Assembly (NCBI GenBank): GCA_900315175.1
Contig: OMYA01000005.1
Coordinates: forward strand, 124,001-188,000
DNA from: an uncultured Bacteroidales bacterium
Lineage (GTDB): Bacteria > Bacteroidota > Bacteroidia > Bacteroidales > F082
Length of the DNA: 64,000 nt
Reading direction: 5' to 3'
The notes beneath the pieces were generated by a model. The model had not been told where the DNA came from. It saw only the letters and a program-made list of their open reading frames with translations, and did no database searches. Each line of letters opens with the position of its first letter. Position 1 is the first letter of the stretch. Made by a program: the position numbers and the translations under genes. Positions 43,214 to 51,170 of this stretch are shown piece after piece.

Positions 43214-44063
43214 TGTCGGTGTCGTTGTTTGTAGAATCAGTTTGTTCCGGGAGCAAGTAGTCGCTGGCCTTTGCTGGCGAGATAACGCTATGCCCCAGTT
43301 GGTTTTCCAATTGCTTGCGTGCAACTTTGGCCACACTGCCGCCATCTTTTGCGACCTTTGCCTGCTGTTGGAAACCTTGCGGGTCGCGTTGTTTGGAAAG
43401 TTCCGTGGCCGATGCCTCTGCCAAAATGTTGAAGGCAATTTCGAGGTTGGTCATATTGTCGCGCAAGTTCTCTTTTTTCAAGCCTTTGAATTGCTTGTAT
43501 TGCTTGGTCGTTAAGCCGCTCCATTCGCGAGTAATGATGTCGGTAAGCGAGGCATATTCCAAGCCTTCCTTTATGCCAGTGCGTTTCCATTCGTCGGTAA
43601 GCTCTTTCCTCACCTCGATTGACTTGATGCGCTGGTTGATCCAAGCATCACTGTAGCCCAATCGTTTGTAGTCGATGATGGCCTGGTCGATACTCCTTTC
43701 CGGGTCTTGCATTTGGTCGATGCGCTGGCTTGCCACTTGAGCCATCCATTGCTTGAAAGGCTCGGCCTTGGGCGAAGGGATGGATTGGATGAGGCGGAAA
43801 AGTTGCTCTGTATCAGCAACATCAGTCAAACGCTTTTTTCCATCTTCGGCTAGTAATTTCAACTGGTTACAATTTGTAACCGTTTCATTTCCTTCTTTTA
43901 CAAGTCTGTGTTTCAATACTTTCCAGTAGTTCCGAGGATTAGGGCTGTCCGTAAGTACAGCACACACATCCACAATGGAAAAATACCATTTCTCTTCTTG
44001 GTCGTCCCAAACGGTACGGACCTTTCTTTGTTCAAACAGTTGTAATGCTTCTCGTTTAGTCAT
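43194..44063 (-). CDS. Bro-N domain (phage antirepressor-like) protein
   Basis: 289 residues from ATG 44063 (MTKREALQLFEQRKVRTVWD); a longer frame would overlap the helicase. The N-terminal ~110 residues are a Bro-N/BRO domain: KVRTVWDDQEEKWYFSIVDV, CAVLTDSPNPRNYWKVLKHR, then LTDVADTEQLFRLIQSIPSP. The C-terminal part (IDYKRLGYSDAWINQRIKSI, EVRKELTDEWKRTGI, LTDIITREWSGLTTKQYKQF) is shared with Bacteroidota DinD/antirepressor-like proteins. Bro-N domains bind DNA. Placed between helicase (14 bp gap) and methylase (20 bp overlap), it may regulate the operon or sense phage or DNA damage (inference). Confidence 0.82.
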   Translation of the reverse strand: MTKREALQLFEQRKVRTVWDDQEEKWYFSIVDVCAVLTDSPNPRNYWKVLKHRLVKEGNETVTNCNQLKLLAEDGKKRLTDVADTEQLFRLIQSIPSPKAEPFKQWMAQVASQRIDQMQDPERSIDQAIIDYKRLGYSDAWINQRIKSIEVRKELTDEWKRTGIKEGLEYASLTDIITREWSGLTTKQYKQFKGLKKENLRDNMTNLEIAFNILAEASATELSKQRDPQGFQQQAKVAKDGGSVAKVARKQLENQLGHSVISPAKASDYLLPEQTDSTNNDTDNEQTDL

Positions 44064-44077
44064 ATCTTTGATTTGTT

Positions 44078-47000
44078 TTATTCGTGTTTCAGCCCCATGG
44101 AGCATATAATGACGGGGTCTTTGTGCTTGGTTTTGTCCTCATCAATGCGACAAAGATTGCCGTTCTTGTACATTTCGATGACTGTGTCCACAATGTCGTC
44201 TTGTGAGCTGCCTGTACGCATCATACGACCAAGGATGAACTTGGAATTCTCGAGCAAAGGATAGTTATAGATTTGGTCAATGGCAAACTTCAAAAACTCT
44301 TTCTTGTCTTGATTGAAGATGTCATCGGGTTGCTCATAGTAATGATTCAGCAATTCATAGATGCGGCGTTTGGTGCTGAAACGACTGCCAAGGATGCCGC
44401 CCACATTGGTATTCTCAGTTCTGATGTTTTGCACAGCCTTATCAACCAGTTCCAAATGGTTGTCTTGTGGCTCCAAACGAGGCTCGTCGATGGCGCAAGC
44501 CATAGCCTGCAAGATGCGTTTCTGCGATTGGCTCACCATCTCGCCCTTTGAGTTATACCAAGACAACACATCAAAGTCGTTGTAAGTTCTGGCGTAGGTA
44601 ATCACGCCGTCCTCCAAACCGTTTGGTGCGGCTTTGGTGGAATAAACGATGTTGCTCAATTCGGGGATGATTTGCTTTAATTTGGGATTGGCATCAGTGG
44701 CGTTTTTCCAAATCTGCCAGGCCTGCGACCCAAGGTCAACATCGGTGTCGTCCTCATCTTCGTCCAGACTACCGCTCTTTTCGTTGTACATATCGCGCAA
44801 GTTTTGCTCGTTACCTTCGAAGAAGACCTCATCACTTCCAACGATGTTAGCATTCTCGTTGATACGGTCGTTCAACCTGCGGCGCAAGCGGATAATTTCT
44901 TCAACCTTGTCGGCAGGGAAAAATGAATAGCAGAAAATCTGTTCGGAGCTTTGGTCGATACGGTCCACACGGCCCGCCCGTTGAATCAATCGGATGATGG
45001 CCCAAGGCAGGTCGTAGTTGACGATGACATGGGCATCCTGCAAGTTTTGTCCTTCGCTGAGCACATCGGTTGCAATGAGCACCCTCAATTCGTTTTCCTT
45101 TGCCACATCAGCCTTGTTGCTGATGGGCGAGAAGCGGTCGACGATGGCTGTTGGGTTCTGTGAATTGCCTGTAGCTTTGTCAATTGGGGTCAAGCCACGC
45201 TTTTTCAACTGATGAAAGACGTAGTTTGCCGTGTCGGAATATTGGGTGAAAACGATTACTTTCTCGCCTTTGTGCGTCTTGTTAATCAAGTCTTCCAATT
45301 CGTCCAGCTTCTGGTCGGTCTTTGGATTCCAATCTCCGCACAAGTTAATCATCTTAATCAAAGTCTCGCAGTCTTTGTTGAGCTTTTGTTTCAGTGTCCG
45401 CTTGAAATATTTTGAATCAATCCATTGGACGTTGTTCTTCCCAACTAAGCTGTTGTAATATTCCTCCGCCTTTTTCATATACACTTTCATATCGTTGGGA
45501 ATTTGGATAAGCTCGTCGCCAGATTTGCGTTCTTCTTCCTCGTTGTCATGTTCAAAGATGTCGTTGATGTCGGCATCGTCCAAATAATCTTCGGGGAAGG
45601 TGTTTTCATCGCCGATGGGTAACTTGAGCTTGTTCTCGATGGCATAGATGAATACAGCGTTGCGCAAGATATGGCGGAATATGGTGAGCAGGAAAGAGAA
45701 GCCGCTGCTGTCGATACGTTTGAAGAAAGTGCTTTTGCAAAAACCCATCATTCGCGCTCCGGCCCGAGATAAGTTTTCGATGATGTTCTGCTCGAACTTT
45801 GACGCCTCCTCAGCTTTTTTCTCGTCTAAGTATTGTATCAAACCATAACGAGGCAATTCCAGACTCTCCATCATGGCAATCATGCTTTCGGAATACAAGC
45901 GGCTATATTGATCGCCTGCCACCGTCTTGAACTTGATGGCCTTGGGAACACGATCTGGAAAATAGGATTTATGTCCGTCTTTAAACTCCAGATATTTGCG
46001 GCCATTACTTGGGTCGGTTTTGGCATAATTCTCCTTGATGAAGGTACGGGTACGGCGCACCAGAAACAACTTCATCAGTTCCTGCCAGTCCTCCTGACAT
46101 TCGCTTCGCTCAAACGCCTTGATGCTGCGGATGAAGTCCTCGTGCTTTTCGTTGAATTTCCTCTCGCCGCCTAATTGTCGGATGTAGGCCTCTGGACGAA
46201 TGCCCAAGTCGGCATCATCATCAAGGAATAATCGAAGCTGATTGCTCAAGTCCTGATAGTGTTTGTTGTAAGGCGTAGCCGTCAATAACAACACCTTGCA
46301 ATCCTGCTTTTGGATAAGGTCTTTGATGTTCTTGTACCGAACGCCTTGATTGTTGCGCAGGTTATGGCTTTCGTCAACGATAATCAGGCGGTAATAACGT
46401 GCATTATCCACATCAATTGGCTTGGCCATTGACATGATGTCTGCCTTCAAATCATATTGGTTACGGTATTTCGCCCACATTTCTTGCAAATTGGCTGGAC
46501 AAATAATCAATGTGTTGCTTCCAAAACTGTTTTCATACATCTTGGCAATGGCACAAGCCGTAATGGTCTTACCCAAGCCAACCACATCGCCAATCATCGC
46601 ACCACCACGTTTTTCATTGTTCAGGTGTCGAGCGGCAATCTTGACAGCAGTTTGCTGGAAATCAAACAATGAGCTTTTGAACTCAGCAGGGATAGTAAAC
46701 TCCTTGATACCCAAACGAGCTTCCTCGCTGAGATGGTAGGCTGTTTTCAGATAGATGTAATAGGGTGGGATTATCTTTTCTCCAGCCCAACTGTTATCGA
46801 TGATTTCGATGAGTTCTTTGGTTATATCCAAGCAGAACTTGTCTTCCCAGCGGTCATCAAACCAACGGGATAGTTTCTCAGCGCTGTCGCTGTCGCCAAA
46901 CTCAGCATTCAACTCACCTTGTTTGGTCAAGCCTGAGTAAGTCAAGTTACTACTGCCCATAATGGCTTGTATCTTGTTGAAGTTGTCATCAGGCCGATGC

Positions 47001-47455
47001 GCCAGATACAATTTTGCATGAAGCGGCTCACGAAGATACAACTTCACGCACACTTTTTCGTCTTTCATTTGGGCGGAAAGACGACGCAAGGTAAACTCAT
47101 CCTGTTTGGTTGGCAGGCCCAATTGCAGTTGTCTCTTGAAGTCGCGGGCAATTTCCAACTTGCATTGGGCAACATAGTTGGCGTCAGGCAATGTCTTTCC
47201 AGAATACAATTCCCTAATCAATTCTTCAGCAGGTCGATGCATCCCAATCAGCAAACGGCACTTGCGAAACACTCGCTCATCGTTTTCATAAACATAATCA
47301 CCCGAAAGTGCATCCACTTGGTCAACCACAAGATTCCATCCACGAAGGTTGAAATATCCCACACAGAAATCCACACGCTTCACTCCAACATTGGTAATGA
47401 CACCTTGTAAACCTTCTGAAAACTTAATATCTATATTGTCATATATCCTTGCCAT
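44078..47455 (-). CDS. PLD nuclease-like + SNF2-type helicase fusion
   Basis: 1125 residues. N-terminal phospholipase-D-like domain: HAKLYLAHRPDDN near residue 147 followed by IMGSSNLTYSGL, a full HKD-type motif that in DNA-acting members is a nuclease. SF2/SNF2 helicase core: Walker A GDVVGLGKTITACAIA near 290, DESHNLRN near 360, LLTATPYNKHYQDLSNQLR near 394, IVFTQYSDTANYVF, ATDVLSEGQNLQDAHVIVNY and QRAGRVDRIDQ near 826. It is thus a DNA translocase joined to a probable nuclease, similar in parts list to DrmC and DrmD of DISARM. First gene of the island operon. It carries a run of acidic residues near 640 and 905. Confidence 0.9.
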   Translation of the reverse strand: MARIYDNIDIKFSEGLQGVITNVGVKRVDFCVGYFNLRGWNLVVDQVDALSGDYVYENDERVFRKCRLLIGMHRPAEELIRELYSGKTLPDANYVAQCKLEIARDFKRQLQLGLPTKQDEFTLRRLSAQMKDEKVCVKLYLREPLHAKLYLAHRPDDNFNKIQAIMGSSNLTYSGLTKQGELNAEFGDSDSAEKLSRWFDDRWEDKFCLDITKELIEIIDNSWAGEKIIPPYYIYLKTAYHLSEEARLGIKEFTIPAEFKSSLFDFQQTAVKIAARHLNNEKRGGAMIGDVVGLGKTITACAIAKMYENSFGSNTLIICPANLQEMWAKYRNQYDLKADIMSMAKPIDVDNARYYRLIIVDESHNLRNNQGVRYKNIKDLIQKQDCKVLLLTATPYNKHYQDLSNQLRLFLDDDADLGIRPEAYIRQLGGERKFNEKHEDFIRSIKAFERSECQEDWQELMKLFLVRRTRTFIKENYAKTDPSNGRKYLEFKDGHKSYFPDRVPKAIKFKTVAGDQYSRLYSESMIAMMESLELPRYGLIQYLDEKKAEEASKFEQNIIENLSRAGARMMGFCKSTFFKRIDSSGFSFLLTIFRHILRNAVFIYAIENKLKLPIGDENTFPEDYLDDADINDIFEHDNEEEERKSGDELIQIPNDMKVYMKKAEEYYNSLVGKNNVQWIDSKYFKRTLKQKLNKDCETLIKMINLCGDWNPKTDQKLDELEDLINKTHKGEKVIVFTQYSDTANYVFHQLKKRGLTPIDKATGNSQNPTAIVDRFSPISNKADVAKENELRVLIATDVLSEGQNLQDAHVIVNYDLPWAIIRLIQRAGRVDRIDQSSEQIFCYSFFPADKVEEIIRLRRRLNDRINENANIVGSDEVFFEGNEQNLRDMYNEKSGSLDEDEDDTDVDLGSQAWQIWKNATDANPKLKQIIPELSNIVYSTKAAPNGLEDGVITYARTYNDFDVLSWYNSKGEMVSQSQKRILQAMACAIDEPRLEPQDNHLELVDKAVQNIRTENTNVGGILGSRFSTKRRIYELLNHYYEQPDDIFNQDKKEFLKFAIDQIYNYPLLENSKFILGRMMRTGSSQDDIVDTVIEMYKNGNLCRIDEDKTKHKDPVIICSMGLKHE

Positions 47456-47552
47456 ACCAGATTATTTTTATCACTCGCCATATCAATATTTACACTTGCA
47501 ATAATAATATTTTTTTCATTAAAATTTAACGAAATTTTGAAAAAGTTTTCAA

Positions 47553-47560
47553 CAAAAATA
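47553..47560 (-). promoter_or_regulatory. -7 box for the defence operon
   Basis: TATTTTTG on the minus strand, 97 nt before the helicase ATG. The 174-bp gap (47456-47629) is otherwise very AT-rich, with no gene visible. Confidence 0.45.
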
Positions 47561-47629
47561 ATCTTTCTAATTTAGCAAAATATTGTCAGCTATTTATTTC
47601 TTTTAGATATTTATTTCTTTTATAGTTAT

Positions 47630-48811
47630 TTAAAACCCTATTTCCTTGATATCACCGACATTTTGCTCTTTGAACAATGTCCTCATCGACTCGCTTATCG
47701 TGTCGCGTTGCTGTCTTTCTTTTTTTGTCAGCAACGAATCGGGCTCATCCAACGGGAGCATTCGGTAGTTATGCTTGAAACCGTTGTCGTGAGGACGGCT
47801 CACCCAATATGGTATATAAGCGCAGTCGGAGAGCATCGTCAGAGAGTCGTTTTTAACGAAATCGAGGCGCACCATATAACCTCCGAATGTGTTTGGCATC
47901 GACTGGTTGCTGATGACGTTTCCAAGCGAATATGCTACAAAATTCTTTCCGTTGTTGAGCAGTTCCATCGGCTGTGCCACGTGCGGATGACCTCCTATGA
48001 CATGGTCAACACCATTGTCAATCAGCCAGTCAGCCATCCGACGCTGTTCTTTCGAAGGCAAGGTCTGATATTCGATGCCCCAATGCGGGATGGCAATAAT
48101 CACGTCAGGATTCACTTCTTTAGCTGTAACCAAATCCACTGCGATTATCGCGGTATCCATCATATTCACAATATTCGGTTCCTCAACTGCGAGGCCGTTG
48201 GTGCCGTATGTGAAATTGAGAATTGCCACACGTATCCCGTTCTGTTCCAAAATATAAGGATAATTCTCATCACGTTCAAACTCATCCACATATGTGCCAA
48301 TATGCGGTATGCCGACCGAGTCCATCATCATAATCGTGCGTTCCAGACCATCCTTTCCAGTGTCGAGGCAGTGGTTGTTTGCCGTCAAGACTATGTCTAT
48401 TCCAGCGTCGATTATCGCCTGCAGATACTCGTCGGGGGCGCTGAAACGTGGGTATCCCGCGTATGGTTTTCCGCCAAGGGTGACTTCAAAATTGCCAATG
48501 GCGACGTCGGCATCCTCAATAACAGGTCTCACACGAGCGAAACACTCGTCGTAGTTATATGAGCCGTCAGGGCGCAATGCTGCTTTAATCTGTGGCCCGT
48601 GCTGCATGAAATCGCCTGCAATCAGGATGCTCAGATGATATTCATGGGGCTCTGCGACAACCTCTGAAGCATTCTCCAGGATATCTTCAGCGACAGCCAC
48701 CTGAACGGCTTCCGCGACGTGCTCATTCTTTTGCAGATTTGAATAATTCTCCCGGTTGCAAGATAATGACGCAACCAGCAACAATGTAATTATTACAACA
48801 ATTCTTTTCAT
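47630..48811 (-). CDS. CapA-family lipoprotein (metallophosphatase fold)
   Basis: 393 residues. Lipoprotein signal MKRIVVIITLLLVASLSC. CapA/PgsA-like body: LIAGDFMQHGPQIKAA (first metal Asp), VAIGNFEVTLGG, LTANNHCLDTGKDGLERTI (the NxH motif), IPHWGIEYQ, and VIGGHPHVAQPMELLNNGK. CapA proteins are calcineurin-like and are known from poly-gamma-glutamate capsule loci, but most Bacteroidota members are isolated and unassigned, as here. Probably faces the periplasm. It lies 55 bp after nnr on the same strand, with a 7-bp repeat between them. Confidence 0.9.
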   Translation of the reverse strand: MKRIVVIITLLLVASLSCNRENYSNLQKNEHVAEAVQVAVAEDILENASEVVAEPHEYHLSILIAGDFMQHGPQIKAALRPDGSYNYDECFARVRPVIEDADVAIGNFEVTLGGKPYAGYPRFSAPDEYLQAIIDAGIDIVLTANNHCLDTGKDGLERTIMMMDSVGIPHIGTYVDEFERDENYPYILEQNGIRVAILNFTYGTNGLAVEEPNIVNMMDTAIIAVDLVTAKEVNPDVIIAIPHWGIEYQTLPSKEQRRMADWLIDNGVDHVIGGHPHVAQPMELLNNGKNFVAYSLGNVISNQSMPNTFGGYMVRLDFVKNDSLTMLSDCAYIPYWVSRPHDNGFKHNYRMLPLDEPDSLLTKKERQQRDTISESMRTLFKEQNVGDIKEIGF

Positions 48812-48849
48812 ACAACCAACTATAAACTTAAAACTATCAACTATCTAAA

Positions 48850-48891
48850 CTCTTAACTCTTAACTCTTAACTCTTAACTCTAAACTCTAAA
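48850..48891. repeat. 7-bp tandem repeat overlapping the nnr stop
   Basis: Four TCTTAAC units followed by two TCTAAAC units. The nnr stop codon (48867-48869) lies inside, so the last residues of Nnr are encoded by the repeat. Confidence 0.75.
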
Positions 48892-50369
48892 CTATTAATA
48901 ATGTCACTCGCAATCATCGCTTCCATACCTTTTTCCGCTGCAGCCTTGTCCCCTGCCCTGCCATGCATGAAAACACCAATTATTGCTGCCTCTTCCGGAG
49001 TGTAACGCTGTGCTAAAAGCGATAATATGATGCCTGTCAGGACATCGCCGCTGCCAGCCGTCGCCATGCCGGGGTTTCCTGTAGAATTGAAGAAACAGCT
49101 TCCATTCGGGAAGGTAATCGACGTGTTGGCTCCTTTCAAAACAATGATGATATTGTATTGTTTCGACATCTCGCGTTGCAGTTCAAAGCGTTGCTGCGAG
49201 TTGTCGGTCTTGCCAAACAGACGTTCAAACTCCTTCGGATGCGGTGTGATGATGGTTCGTTCACGCAGAAACGAGAGCCATGTCTTGTTTTCGGAAATGA
49301 TGTTCAACGCATCGGCATCCAAAACCATTGGCACTTTTGCTTCCTGGATTAGACGTTTCAAAGCGTTGGCAGTTTCTTCCGATTTGCCTAATCCCGGTCC
49401 TGCTCCTATCGCATTATATGGTTGTAAATCAGGCACTTGCGAGAAGCAATCGTCAGACTTGTCAGGACTTATCATTGCTTCAGGAAGATAAACCTGCAAC
49501 GGCAGCATTGCCGCTTTGGGCAGATGCGTGGTGAGCAGGCCGACACCTGAGCGCAGGCAGGATTCCGATGCCAACAAAGCGGCACCTGTTTTTCCTGTTG
49601 AGCCGGCAATTAGCAGGGCGTGGCCGAATGTGCCTTTGTGAGAGTGTTTTCCGCGTTTGTGAATCAGAGGTTTGACGACATCCAAAGTGGTGTAGAAATT
49701 CGCTGTCTCCACATTTTCAATATAATCAGGATGAATTTTTATATCCATGACCTCCCATTTGCCGACAAACGGTTCGTTTTCAGGATACAGAAACGCCATC
49801 TTCGGAAATTGCATCGAAACGGTATAATCGGCGCGAACAATAGGATTTGTTGGTATGCCAATAGAGTCGCCGTTCAATCCCGAGGCGATGTCTATTGCTA
49901 TCCTAATCGCGTGATTATCATTGATATGATTCACCATCTCAGCTGCCAATCCTTCCAGCGGGCGGTTCAAGCCAGAGCCAAACAAAGCATCGATAACGAT
50001 ATCATTATCATTGATTTTCGGAAAATCTTCTTCTGAAAAGATGCCGTACATCGGGACTTCCGGAATCTCTTTCAGGCGCTCGTAGTTCACCTCGCAGTCG
50101 TGGCTGAAATTGTCACTCACATGAACTATATAAACCTGCGCGAAAATATCATTTGTCGCCAGCAGTCGTGCCAGCACCAGTCCGTCGCCGCCGTTGTTGC
50201 CCATGCCGCAGAAGATTTTAATCGACACCTCTTTCGACTTGAGGTTACGCATCAGCCAGAAATAGATCTGTGTGGCGGCGCGCTCCATCAAATCGACAGA
50301 GCTAATAGGCTCGTGCTCCATGGTGTAGGCGTCGGCCAAGCGTGAGGTTTTTATATCAGGAATCTTCAT
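48867..50369 (-). CDS. nnr: Bifunctional NAD(P)H-hydrate repair enzyme
   Basis: 500 residues from ATG 50369 (MKIPDIKTSRLADAYT); an ATG six codons earlier is possible. N-terminal half: YjeF_N epimerase (MERAATQIYFWL, FCGMGNNGGDGLVLARLL, IDALFGSGLNRPLEG, DIASGLNGDS). C-terminal half: ribokinase-like ADP-dependent dehydratase (GTFGHALLIAGSTGKTGAA, GAGPGLGKSEET, LDADALNII, TPHPKEFERLFG, TAGSGDVLTGII with the catalytic Asp). It restores damaged NADHX/NADPHX. Length and both motif sets are complete. Confidence 0.96.
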   Translation of the reverse strand: MKIPDIKTSRLADAYTMEHEPISSVDLMERAATQIYFWLMRNLKSKEVSIKIFCGMGNNGGDGLVLARLLATNDIFAQVYIVHVSDNFSHDCEVNYERLKEIPEVPMYGIFSEEDFPKINDNDIVIDALFGSGLNRPLEGLAAEMVNHINDNHAIRIAIDIASGLNGDSIGIPTNPIVRADYTVSMQFPKMAFLYPENEPFVGKWEVMDIKIHPDYIENVETANFYTTLDVVKPLIHKRGKHSHKGTFGHALLIAGSTGKTGAALLASESCLRSGVGLLTTHLPKAAMLPLQVYLPEAMISPDKSDDCFSQVPDLQPYNAIGAGPGLGKSEETANALKRLIQEAKVPMVLDADALNIISENKTWLSFLRERTIITPHPKEFERLFGKTDNSQQRFELQREMSKQYNIIIVLKGANTSITFPNGSCFFNSTGNPGMATAGSGDVLTGIILSLLAQRYTPEEAAIIGVFMHGRAGDKAAAEKGMEAMIASDIINSLEFRVKS

Positions 50370-50389
50370 GACGATAAAAATTATCAATG

Positions 50390-50397
50390 CAAAAATA
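50390..50397 (-). promoter_or_regulatory. -7 box for nnr
   Basis: TATTTTTG on the minus strand, 20 nt before ATG 50369; a short GTTTACAGTTTACGG repeat follows it upstream (50400-50432). Confidence 0.55.
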
Positions 50398-50422
50398 AAG
50401 TTTACAGTTTACGGTTTATTGT

Positions 50423-50671
50423 TTATAGTTTCCAATAACCATTTTTATTGGCCCCCACCCTCTCAATAACGCCTTTTTTCTTCAATCCCGACAATATTTT
50501 CCTTACTCCACTATCCGAAAGGCCTGTCTTTTGCATCATTTCCGGTATGGTGATGCTTTTATTCTTTTTTATCAGATTAACCAGCTCCAGCTCACTATTT
50601 CCCAATGTTTTATCCACTACTTTATCCGTTACTTCATATTCCTTTATACTATCCAGCAAACACCGTAGCAT
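50423..50671 (-). CDS. Winged-helix protein, probably the C-terminal remnant of an AlbA_2-type regulator
   Basis: 82 residues. A complete winged HTH: ELELVNLIKKNKSITIPEMM, QKTGLSDSGVRKILSGLKKK, GVIERVGANKNGYWKL. In Bacteroidota this domain, with the preceding VTDKVVDKTL linker, normally ends long AlbA_2/AAA_4 ATP-binding regulators. The frame is open only to a TAA nine codons before the ATG, so the ATPase part is missing. It may still be expressed as a small DNA-binding protein. No clear promoter. Confidence 0.5.
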   Translation of the reverse strand: MLRCLLDSIKEYEVTDKVVDKTLGNSELELVNLIKKNKSITIPEMMQKTGLSDSGVRKILSGLKKKGVIERVGANKNGYWKL

Positions 50672-50884
50672 GTTCGGATATTTCAGATACCATTGTTAAT
50701 ATTTCTGCTGTTATCTGAAATGGCGGTATATATCTTTTTTTGCATTTTCTCGTGTTATGTAATTGCAAATATACAAACTTTTTTCTATGTGCAGCCAGTT
50801 TTATTATTTTTTTAACACTTTTTCGCTTGACTGATATGGGTCTTTAGTATATTTTTGCAGCGAAGTTTCTAAAAATTTAAATTT
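50672..50884. other. AT-rich gap with an isolated promoter-like box
   Basis: No gene supported. TATTTTTG at 50850-50857 reads toward the broken mini-gene at 50885. The stretch separates two gene remnants. Confidence 0.4.
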
Positions 50885-50979
50885 ATGAAAAAGAACAGTT
50901 TGACATCTTATCAACCGTCTGGTTGCATTTAAAAAACATCTATGACGAGCATGAAATAGATACGTTAACAGAACTATAA
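50885..50979 (+). pseudogene. Frameshifted short gene fragment
   Basis: ATG at 50885 reads 15 codons to a stop, but the neighbouring frame from 50893 gives natural protein text, EQFDILSTVWLHLKNIYDEH followed by EIDTLTEL and stop. Adding one A in the A-run after the ATG would join them (MKKEQFDIL...). A -7 box (50850-50857) sits 27 nt upstream, so promoter and start are intact and the loss looks like a single-base deletion. The family is unknown; 31 residues is short, so the 3' end may also be truncated. Confidence 0.35.
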
Positions 50980-50983
50980 AACA

Positions 50984-51097
50984 TTATAAAATCGATTTCT
51001 TTGTCAAGACCTCATCCACCACGGAGCCCTGCAAAGCCTCGTAAATCTGTGTGCCAATCTGCTTCTCCAAGTCAATAGTCGGGTTGATTTTTTTCAT
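50984..51097 (-). CDS. Possible 37-residue peptide or 5' remnant
   Basis: ATG 51097 to TAA 50984: KKINPTIDLEKQIGTQIYEA, then LQGSVVDEVLTKKSIL. A minus-strand -7 box TAATTTTG (51116-51123) is 18 nt upstream, which favours expression. It reads like the N-terminus of a larger protein, cut early. Convergent with the frameshifted fragment 4 bp away. No family recognised. Confidence 0.35.
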   Translation of the reverse strand: MKKINPTIDLEKQIGTQIYEALQGSVVDEVLTKKSIL

Positions 51098-51158
51098 GTC
51101 ATCAAATTTTATTGGCAAAATTACAATTAGGATTTCATTTTTCAAAATAAAAAAAACG

Positions 51159-51166
51159 TATTTTTG
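51159..51166 (+). promoter_or_regulatory. -7 box for rlmD, 4 nt from the start codon
   Basis: TATTTTTG then CACC then ATG. The expected transcription start would fall at or next to the ATG, giving a leaderless or near-leaderless message. Confidence 0.55.
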
Positions 51167-51170
51167 CACC

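Noticed and set aside
43214..43438. N-terminal extension of the methylase by 75 codons
   Set aside because: It lies wholly within the Bro-N gene, has unnatural composition, and the internal ATG at 43213 begins recognisable family sequence.
47663..48562. Plus-strand open frame of 299 codons opposite the CapA gene
   Set aside because: Antisense shadow of a well-supported lipoprotein gene; no recognisable protein pattern or promoter.
51051..51170. Upstream ATG for rlmD
   Set aside because: It precedes the rlmD -7 box and overlaps the minus-strand peptide; ATG 51171 begins the TRAM domain normally.
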